A stretch of 9,027 nt of DNA from Candidatus Uhrbacteria bacterium RIFOXYA2_FULL_40_9 (lineage in GTDB: Bacteria > Patescibacteriota > Patescibacteriia > UBA9934 > GWF2-40-263), in the NCBI GenBank assembly GCA_001791615.1, contig MGEY01000025.1:1-9027 (forward strand), given 5' to 3'. The notes beneath the pieces are model-generated. The model saw nothing but the letters and a program-made list of their open reading frames with translations, did no database searches and was not told where the DNA came from. Position 1 is the stretch's first letter, and each line of letters opens with the position of its first letter. Shown here in pieces: positions 5,166 through 9,027 of the stretch. The translations under genes were made by a program, and so were the position numbers.

Positions 5166-5642
5166 CTATCCAGGATACTGAAGAAATTCTTCCCAGATCG
5201 GTCCTGCACGTTTTGCCGCAGCTACCGCTTCTTCTCGCGTAGGAAGCGGAGTGCCCCATTCTTCATTAGCAATACCATATTCAGACTCCATTTCTTCTTC
5301 CATTTTAACAGCAGCAGCTTGAGCCTCTTCATGTGAGTGATAAACAGCAGAATTTTTCCAAAAAACCCATTGCCATACACATCGCTGATCCCGCGTTCTT
5401 GCAATCAGAGGACGCGATCCAAAACGGATTCGATCCAAATCCCATTGGGAAACATGTTTTTCGAGGCATTTGCGCAACTTACGATATTCTCTCTTTCTCC
5501 ATGCACGTTCTTGCTTTTGAGAAAAAATCACAAGGAAACAACCACTATAATACTGTGAATCTCTTTGGTTTGATACACGAAATTCAATACCACCATTGCG
5601 ATCAGGCATCTGAGCTACGACCGTGAAGTTGTCAGCAGACAT
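5166..5642 (-). CDS. Conserved-looking hypothetical protein, 158 aa, highly charged
   Basis: I do not recognise this protein. It is soluble, with no signal peptide or membrane segment. The first 40 residues look strand-forming (FTVVAQM, GIEFRVS, GCFLVIFS). A basic helix follows at about 43-63 (QERAWRKREYRKLRKCLEKH), then an aromatic stretch (CVWQWVFWKNSAVYHS), and the C-terminal third is alternating Ala/Glu-rich helix with an EEWGTPLPTREEAVAAA segment. The gene is well supported as real: ATG 5 nt after AGGAGG, a consensus promoter upstream and a terminator just after the stop. It forms a single-gene unit between the proline-rich protein gene and rplT. Confidence 0.82.
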   Translation of the reverse strand: MSADNFTVVAQMPDRNGGIEFRVSNQRDSQYYSGCFLVIFSQKQERAWRKREYRKLRKCLEKHVSQWDLDRIRFGSRPLIARTRDQRCVWQWVFWKNSAVYHSHEEAQAAAVKMEEEMESEYGIANEEWGTPLPTREEAVAAAKRAGPIWEEFLQYPG

Positions 5643-5684
5643 GGGAACCTCCTGGGTGTGGGTGGAAGGAACAAAAAACAGTAA

Positions 5685-5713
5685 AGACTATCAAGAAAAA
5701 AGGGTTTTGTCAA
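5685..5713 (-). promoter_or_regulatory. Promoter of the 158-aa gene
   Basis: Minus-strand TTGACA (5713-5708), a 17-nt spacer and TAGTCT (5690-5685), beginning right after the rplT terminator. Confidence 0.75.
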
Positions 5714-5734
5714 TCCTTTCCCCATTTAGAATAC

Positions 5735-5759
5735 AAAAAATCGCCCTTTCGGACGATTT
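5735..5759 (-). terminator. Intrinsic terminator of the infC-rpmI-rplT operon
   Basis: Minus-strand 9-bp stem AAATCGTCC/GGGCGATTT (one G-U pair) with loop GAAA, followed by a T-run. It lies 3 nt after the rplT stop codon. Confidence 0.92.
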
Positions 5760-5762
5760 CTT

Positions 5763-6110
5763 TTATTTTTTGACGGATTCAACAACTTTTTCGAAAACAG
5801 CTGGATGATCTTTTGCAAGGGTAGAGAGAATCTTTCGGTCAAGGAGAACATTTGCTTTTTTAAGAAGATCAATGAATCTACTATAACTAAGACCAAGAGG
5901 TCTGACAGCTGCATTGATGCGGATTTGCCAGAGGCGTCGGAAATAACGCTTTTTGTTGCGTCTATCCCTATATGCATAGACACCGGCTTTCAAAGAAGCA
6001 ATACGTGCAAGACGAATTTTTGATTTTCGTCCCCACATCATTCCTTTGGTCTTTGCAAGAAGATTGTGGCGTTTCTTTGTATGTTGTGTTCCTCGTTTAA
6101 CTCGTGGCAT
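5763..6110 (-). CDS. rplT: Large ribosomal subunit protein bL20
   Basis: The 115-residue protein is full length for bL20. It starts with the very basic N-terminal extension (MPRVKRGTQHTKKRHNLLAK) that threads into 23S rRNA. The family signature follows at about 43-67: AGVYAYRDRRNKKRYFRRLW then QIRINAA, and then LGLSYSRFIDLLKKANVLLDRK. bL20 is an early assembly protein of the 50S subunit and in several bacteria represses its own operon at the rpmI leader; no such leader structure was identified here. It lies 6 nt after rpmI, clearly in one operon, and is the last gene before the terminator. No Shine-Dalgarno site precedes the ATG, so coupling to rpmI translation is likely. Confidence 0.98.
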   Translation of the reverse strand: MPRVKRGTQHTKKRHNLLAKTKGMMWGRKSKIRLARIASLKAGVYAYRDRRNKKRYFRRLWQIRINAAVRPLGLSYSRFIDLLKKANVLLDRKILSTLAKDHPAVFEKVVESVKK

Positions 6111-6116
6111 ATCAGT

Positions 6117-6311
6117 TTACATTTTTGGAATAAGGGTTTTAATTGCCCGCGTATGTGCTTTTGACATCGTTTTATCACTTCGCTTGTTGCGAGTTGTTTT
6201 TCCGGTTTCGCGTCCATTAAAATGATCTTGTCCTGCAGTTCGCTTCAAGACTTTTCCTGTTTTTGTGATTTTAATTCGCTTTGCAAGGGCTTTATGTGTT
6301 TTGAGTTTCAT
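6117..6311 (-). CDS. rpmI: Large ribosomal subunit protein bL35
   Basis: The 64-residue protein is the usual length for bL35 and shows the family pattern: MKLKTHKALAKRIKITKTGK, then a Lys/Arg-rich segment with GQDHFNGRETGKTTRNKR and a C-terminal IKTLIPKM. It sits between infC and rplT in the order found in most bacteria. It has its own consensus promoter in the infC-rpmI gap, so ribosomal protein output can exceed IF-3 output. The predicted leader from that promoter is about 16 nt and carries no Shine-Dalgarno site. Confidence 0.97.
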   Translation of the reverse strand: MKLKTHKALAKRIKITKTGKVLKRTAGQDHFNGRETGKTTRNKRSDKTMSKAHTRAIKTLIPKM

Positions 6312-6335
6312 ACAAACATCAAGATAAGTGTCAAG

Positions 6336-6364
6336 AGTGTATAAGAAGAGCTTATTTTTGTCAA
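6336..6364 (-). promoter_or_regulatory. Internal promoter of rpmI-rplT
   Basis: Minus-strand TTGACA (6364-6359), exactly 17 nt, then TACACT (6341-6336), in the 63-nt gap after infC. The nearly consensus match suggests strong expression. Confidence 0.8.
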
Positions 6365-6374
6365 TTGTGGATGA

Positions 6375-6926
6375 TTAGGAACGAGCAACAATAGCCGTGA
6401 TACGTCCTCCTTGGTACGTAGTAGGTTGTTCTAGACGAATTGGGTATGTTTCGCGAATAGAATGAATAAAACGTTCCACAACTTGGTTCGCAACTTCTCT
6501 ATGAGCACGTTCTCGACCACGCAAAGGTAATTCAATACGCACTTTATCTCCTCTTTCAAGGAATTTAAGAGCTTGGTCTAATCGTACAGAAAAATCATGT
6601 TCTCCAATACGGACAGAAAGACGGATTCCTTTTATTTCAATTTCTTTTGATTGTGCTTTTTGTTTTTTTGCTTCCTTTTCTTTCTGATATTTAAATTGTC
6701 CAAAATCAAGAATTTTACACACAGGAGGTTCTGCTTTTGGAGAAACTTCCACTAAATCTAGTTCTTTGGTTTCTGCAAGAGTGATTGCCTCTTCTGTTGG
6801 TAAAATACCAAGAGGAGCGCCATTCTCGTCAATAACACGCACTTGTTCTGCTTGAATACGTCGATTGATACGATATTGCGGAATATTGAGTTTTGGTTGT
6901 TGTTGTCTGTGTCTGTGAATGCGCAT
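6375..6926 (-). CDS. infC: Translation initiation factor IF-3
   Basis: The 183-residue protein is a complete two-domain IF-3. A basic His/Gln-rich tail of about 15 residues precedes YRINRRIQAEQVRVIDENG (18-36), the start of the N-domain. The linker signature PPVCKILDFGQFKYQKEKEAKK is at about 67-88, and the C-domain runs from KEIEIKGIRLSVRIGEHD to GGRITAIVA. IF-3 binds the 30S subunit, keeps 50S away and checks the initiator tRNA and start codon. The start here is ATG; many bacteria use a rare AUU for infC autoregulation, which is absent. It heads infC-rpmI-rplT and diverges from smpB across a 107-nt gap. No Shine-Dalgarno site is present. Confidence 0.97.
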   Translation of the reverse strand: MRIHRHRQQQPKLNIPQYRINRRIQAEQVRVIDENGAPLGILPTEEAITLAETKELDLVEVSPKAEPPVCKILDFGQFKYQKEKEAKKQKAQSKEIEIKGIRLSVRIGEHDFSVRLDQALKFLERGDKVRIELPLRGRERAHREVANQVVERFIHSIRETYPIRLEQPTTYQGGRITAIVARS

Positions 6927-6934
6927 AAGGAGAT

Positions 6935-6975
6935 AAAATATGTGGTTATTCTAGCAGAAAATGAAAAAACAACAA
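6935..6975 (-). promoter_or_regulatory. Candidate promoter region of infC
   Basis: Two alternatives on the minus strand. TATTTT at 6940-6935 lies 8 nt before the ATG, the spacing seen at the leaderless-looking genes here. TAGAAT at 6953-6948 has TTGTTG 16 nt further upstream (6975-6970) and would leave a leader of about 15 nt. The sequence alone does not decide between them. Confidence 0.4.
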
Positions 6976-7016
6976 GGGGAGGGGGGAAAGGGAGACAAGA
7001 AGATGTCAGAAAGTCA

Positions 7017-7025
7017 TGTTATACT
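7017..7025 (+). promoter_or_regulatory. Extended -10 promoter element of smpB
   Basis: TGTTATACT: a TGn extension and TATACT ending 8 nt before the ATG at 7034. There is no clear -35 box. The position predicts a leaderless smpB mRNA. Confidence 0.6.
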
Positions 7026-7033
7026 GTTTTTGT

Positions 7034-7480
7034 ATGAGTACACTTGCTTTGAATAAAAAAGCTTTATTTGATTATGAAATCCTGGAAAAGTTCGAGGGCG
7101 GATTAGTATTGAGTGGACCTGAGGTGAAATCTGTGAAAGCAGGACATGTTCAATTAAAAGGAGCTTTTTTGTATATTCATAAAGGAGAGCTTTGGCTCAA
7201 GAATGCTTTTATTGCCAAGTATGAACCTGCAACTGGTGTGCAAAAGGAGTACGATCCATACCAAGATCGAAAAGTGTTAGTGCATACAAAAGAGCTTAAT
7301 CGATTCATTGGGAAGGTTACACAAGAAAAACTAACCCTTGTTCCTCTTTCTTTATATACAAAACGCAGGATGATCAAAATGGAATTTGCTCTTGCGCGCG
7401 GAAAAAAGAAGTATGAAAAAAGAGAGACGATTAAAAAGCGAGATGTTGATCGTCAAATGAGAGAGAGATTAAAAGAATAA
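7034..7480 (+). CDS. smpB: SsrA-binding protein SmpB
   Basis: The 148-residue protein is a complete SmpB. It opens with LNKKALFDYEILEKFEGGLVL, continues with the SGPEVKSVKAG motif (29-39), GELWLKNAFIAKYE, and a RKVLVHTKE segment. The conserved KLTLVPLSLYTK and ALARGKKKYEKRETIKKRD runs are followed by a basic C-terminal tail, which becomes helical in the ribosomal mRNA channel. SmpB delivers tmRNA to stalled ribosomes for trans-translation; the tmRNA gene is not in this window. The start at 7034 matches the family; an earlier in-frame ATG at 7016 overlaps the -10 box and is rejected. It is a single-gene unit with its own promoter and terminator, divergent from infC. Confidence 0.97.
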   Translation: MSTLALNKKALFDYEILEKFEGGLVLSGPEVKSVKAGHVQLKGAFLYIHKGELWLKNAFIAKYEPATGVQKEYDPYQDRKVLVHTKELNRFIGKVTQEKLTLVPLSLYTKRRMIKMEFALARGKKKYEKRETIKKRDVDRQMRERLKE

Positions 7481-7509
7481 AAAAACAGTAGGAATCCCTG
7501 CTGTTTTTT
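7480..7509 (+). terminator. Intrinsic terminator of smpB
   Basis: A 13-bp stem: AAAAAACAG plus TAGG pairs with CCTG plus CTGTTTTTT (one T-G wobble) around loop AATC. The stem begins in the stop codon, and the U-tract forms the right arm. Confidence 0.92.
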
Positions 7510-7510
7510 G

Positions 7511-7540
7511 AAAAAGAAAATGCCGTGGCTTAGCTACGGC
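7511..7540 (-). terminator. Intrinsic terminator of the 139-aa gene unit
   Basis: Minus-strand 8-bp stem GCCGTAGC/GCCACGGC (one wobble) with loop TAA, then ATTTTCTTTTTC. It faces the smpB terminator and lies 134 nt after the stop codon it serves. Confidence 0.82.
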
Positions 7541-7674
7541 AATATCAGAAGACTTTAGAAAGAATACGAGGGGAGAGGTTCTTGTTCTCCTCCAGTCTGC
7601 CTTAGGCAGAGGGAGGTATTACCCTTTTAAGAGCTTGCGCTCAACCCTTTCGGATTCTTTTTCACAAAGAACAA
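7541..7674 (-). other. Structured 3' untranslated region or possible small RNA
   Basis: No gene is visible in these 134 nt, but the minus strand has a GAGC/GCTC hairpin with a GCAA tetraloop (7642-7631) and a strong hairpin at 7616-7589: CCTCC and TCTGCC arms closing around loop TAA, with a small internal loop. The terminator hairpin that follows also has a TAA loop. It is long for a plain 3' end and may be a stable RNA released from the mRNA. Confidence 0.4.
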
Positions 7675-8094
7675 TTACACAGCAGGAAACAATTCATCCA
7701 TGAGTTCGCGCATCAGGATCGTGAAGAGCTGTTTGACTTCCCGTTCATTCTCACCAATCGCCTGCGCAAGTTCTGCAAGCTCACGATCATGATCACCATT
7801 GAGACGAATTGATTCCTTGCGCAGCTCATGACGGGCGACCAGAAGAGCGATTTCATTGCGTCGCTGATCCGAAAGCGTAGAAACAAACGTCACATTCATG
7901 CTAGGAAACATCTTTCCCATCAGATCTCTCAAAGCGATCATAGTGAATTGTTTGAGTTCTGCGGTCTCAACACCAAGTTGCTGTGCATGATTGTGAATAT
8001 CTCTGCTCATGCTTTTACGCAAGCGGTAACCCCGCCGAGCAGTTCTCTCAAGAAGAAGTTTATATGCCAGTTCACCCATGCGTTCTGGTTTCAT
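7675..8094 (-). CDS. Hypothetical helical protein built of two repeated domains, 139 aa
   Basis: I recognise no family. The protein consists of two ungapped copies of a 61-residue unit, residues 6-66 and 79-139, joined by an 11- to 12-residue linker. The copies share about 17 of 61 positions. The best matched parts are ELKQF-MIALRDLMGKMFPSM against EVKQL-TILMRELMDELFPAV, and AQQLG against AQAIG. Each unit looks all-helical and amphipathic, ending in a FP motif. There is no signal peptide, membrane segment or cysteine. The start is the ATG at 8094, 5 nt after AGGAG; an in-frame start 15 nt upstream overlaps that site. It has a consensus promoter, a hairpin in the leader and a long structured 3' region, so it is well supported as a separate transcription unit. 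Confidence 0.85.
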   Translation of the reverse strand: MKPERMGELAYKLLLERTARRGYRLRKSMSRDIHNHAQQLGVETAELKQFTMIALRDLMGKMFPSMNVTFVSTLSDQRRNEIALLVARHELRKESIRLNGDHDRELAELAQAIGENEREVKQLFTILMRELMDELFPAV

Positions 8095-8111
8095 GAACAC
8101 TCCTGTCACTG

Positions 8112-8131
8112 CCGGAGAGAGAGTTCTCCGG
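8112..8131 (-). promoter_or_regulatory. Leader hairpin upstream of the 139-aa gene ribosome site
   Basis: Minus-strand 7-bp stem CCGGAGA/TCTCCGG with loop ACTCTC, 8 nt before the ribosome site of the gene starting at 8094. It could shield or space that site, or stabilise the mRNA 5' end. Confidence 0.5.
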
Positions 8132-8157
8132 GTCGCTGCCTTTTACAACGACACTAA

Positions 8158-8186
8158 ACTCTAGCTTTTCCTTTAGTTTCTGTCAA
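8158..8186 (-). promoter_or_regulatory. Promoter of the 139-aa gene
   Basis: Minus-strand TTGACA (8186-8181), a 17-nt spacer and TAGAGT (8163-8158), giving a leader of about 57 nt. Confidence 0.75.
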
Positions 8187-8242
8187 TTGTAGGGCCGGTT
8201 TGGATCGAGTTCCATCCTCAATTCCCTGGCTTTGGAAATAAC

Positions 8243-8274
8243 AAAAATCCCCCAGTCTTTGCTGAGGGGTTTTT
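8243..8274. terminator. Intrinsic terminator, probably for the 72-aa gene
   Basis: A 13-bp imperfect stem: AAAAATCCCCCAG against CTGAGGGGTTTTT, with one mismatch, one wobble and a 6-nt loop. It has U-tracts in both directions. The only gene reading towards it is the minus-strand gene ending at 8419, so that is its likely use. Confidence 0.78.
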
Positions 8275-8305
8275 GGAAGGGGATCAACATTATCAAATGA
8301 AAAAC

Positions 8306-8383
8306 AGCGGAAAAGAAAGAGCGCACCCACGATCGGCGGACGTCACGCAGGTGCGTGTTTCCGCTCGATGCAAGTGCGCGAGC
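8306..8383 (-). other. GC-rich structured element in the 3' region of the 72-aa gene
   Basis: The arms AGCGGAAA (8306-8313) and TTTCCGCT (8358-8365) enclose a second 7-bp stem at 8321-8327/8350-8356. A further stem GCTCG/CGAGC pairs 8363-8367 with 8379-8383 and competes with the first. On the minus strand CACGC/GCGTG can form another alternative hairpin. It follows a coding region and precedes a terminator, so it may be a structured 3' end; nothing else is seen between 8275 and 8418. Confidence 0.4.
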
Positions 8384-8418
8384 TAGTCGTTACGGATGAG
8401 AGAGAGGGTTTAGAAGAA

Positions 8419-8637
8419 CTAGTAGGCCTTACCATCGACCGTGACGAACTCGACCTCAATCTCCGGCGTACCGTAGAAACTGTCATGCTGATCCCGAGAA
8501 ATGTCATCTTCCTGTAATTGGATGTTCTCGATGTCGATCTGCTTGCCGTACTTCACAACATCGAATCGCAGGTAGTATCCCGTCTGGTTCAGGCCCCGGA
8601 CAAAGAGCTTCATCATGACCGCATGCTTCTTGGACAT
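8419..8637 (-). CDS. Hypothetical protein, 72 aa
   Basis: I do not recognise this protein. It is small, soluble and has an acidic middle and C-terminus. The first third is basic and strand-prone (HAVMMKLFVRGLNQTGYYLRF), the middle reads DIENIQLQEDDIS, and the end is a likely strand (EIEVEFVTVDGKAY). No cysteines, signal peptide or membrane segment. The ATG at 8637 is chosen because GGAGG lies 4 nt upstream; a longer reading from 8667 would place that ribosome site inside the gene. A 5-bp hairpin GGTTG/CAACC sits just upstream (8665-8653). Base composition is close to even, between the AT-leaning bulk of the window and the GC-rich gene to its right. No clear promoter was found, so it may be co-transcribed with that neighbour 90 nt upstream. 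Confidence 0.72.
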   Translation of the reverse strand: MSKKHAVMMKLFVRGLNQTGYYLRFDVVKYGKQIDIENIQLQEDDISRDQHDSFYGTPEIEVEFVTVDGKAY

Positions 8638-8727
8638 ATTTCCTCCGTTGTTGGTTGTCTCAACCACTTGCGGAGTTTGTCCAAGAGGAGTGCTGGGTCT
8701 CGCCGACCGTCGGGTCAGCTAGGCAGT

Positions 8728-9027
8728 TCAGAACCCGCCGAAGGCGACGTCTCCGTGGAAGAGCCAGCGGCTCTCCTCGACGTCCCACACCTTCTCGATG
8801 GTCCAGCGGATGGGCTGGGCGCCGTCGAAGAAGCTGGCATCCTCGTCCAGCGTGGGCTGGGTGTGCCAGTAGGGGCCGTCGAAGCTGGGTCGGGACACGA
8901 CGAGGCTGACCGCCGGCTTGGTCTTCTCCCCGTTGTAGGGGTTGACCCCGGGGTCGACGTGCAGCGCGATGGTGGCATCGATGAAACGCTGGACGTGCAT
9001 GACGTGGACCAGCGAGTCGCTGGTAGA
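8728..9027 (-). CDS. C-terminal part of a GC-rich gene, unknown function (runs off the window)
   Basis: An open frame reads from the window edge to a TGA at 8730-8728, giving 99 residues. It includes FIDATIALHVDPGVNPYNGEK, then SRPSFDGPYWHTQP, and near the end ESRWLFHGDVAFGGF. No known family is recognised. An ATG at 9000 is possible as the start, but the frame stays open for nine codons before it, so the gene is treated as partial. About nine in ten codons end in G or C, and the region is roughly two-thirds GC, quite unlike the genes to its left. Other frames are also open here, as usual in GC-rich DNA; this one is preferred for its natural amino-acid mix and strong third-position bias. Confidence 0.65.
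   Translation of the reverse strand, partial: STSDSLVHVMHVQRFIDATIALHVDPGVNPYNGEKTKPAVSLVVSRPSFDGPYWHTQPTLDEDASFFDGAQPIRWTIEKVWDVEESRWLFHGDVAFGGF

Noticed and set aside
6306..6334. Second TTGACA just before rpmI as another promoter
   Set aside because: Only a poor -10 match falling in the rpmI start codon region is available at the right distance; the promoter at 6336-6364 is far better.
7016..7033. Earlier in-frame ATG for smpB
   Set aside because: It overlaps the extended -10 box, and SmpB proteins begin near the MSTLALNKK sequence at 7034.
8655..8978. Arg/Ser-rich frames on both strands at the right edge
   Set aside because: They are typical shadows in GC-rich DNA; the frame ending at 8728 has the natural composition and third-position bias.

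Overview
The window looks like a piece of a small, moderately AT-rich bacterial chromosome. Genes are short and closely packed, nearly every unit ends in an intrinsic terminator, and many small genes match no family I recognise. A stand-alone GIY-YIG protein of a type common in Patescibacteria (CPR) suggests that group, but this is inference; no lineage marker in the window settles it. The housekeeping core is translation: infC, rpmI and rplT, with smpB divergent, plus tRNA-Asp and an RluF-like pseudouridine synthase. One nucleotide gene, a GuaB1-type IMPDH/GMP reductase homologue, lies on the plus strand.

Layout. 1-85: N-terminus of a response regulator leaving the window. 86-566: no convincing gene, but four hairpins in a row (208-338). 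567-1175: a Cys-rich small protein behind a GIY-YIG protein (minus). 1202-1384: tRNA-Asp (minus), whose terminator sits in a cluster of inverted GCCACGT repeats. 1477-1745: a 62-aa membrane protein with its own promoter and terminator (plus). 1760-3374: a possible leader with a 29-codon ORF and a terminator just before guaB1 (plus). 3396-4109: rluF-like gene (minus). 4183-5642: two single-gene units for unknown proteins, one proline-rich and membrane-anchored (minus). 5763-6926: infC-rpmI-rplT (minus). 7034-7480: smpB (plus). 7675-8637: two more unknown small proteins with structured untranslated regions (minus). 8728-9027: the end of a gene with extreme GC bias (minus).

Two kinds of gene start recur. 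The response regulator, GIY-YIG gene, smpB, probably infC and the rluF-like gene have a -10 box 8 to 10 nt before the ATG and no Shine-Dalgarno site, so they look leaderless. The four complete unknown genes on the minus strand have clear Shine-Dalgarno sites, and three of them have TTGACA promoters with exactly 17-nt spacers. No CRISPR array, transposase, integrase or obvious multi-gene new system is visible. The best leads are the tRNA-Asp palindrome cluster, the guaB1 leader, the hairpin array, a protein made of two copies of one domain, and the compositionally foreign gene at the right edge.
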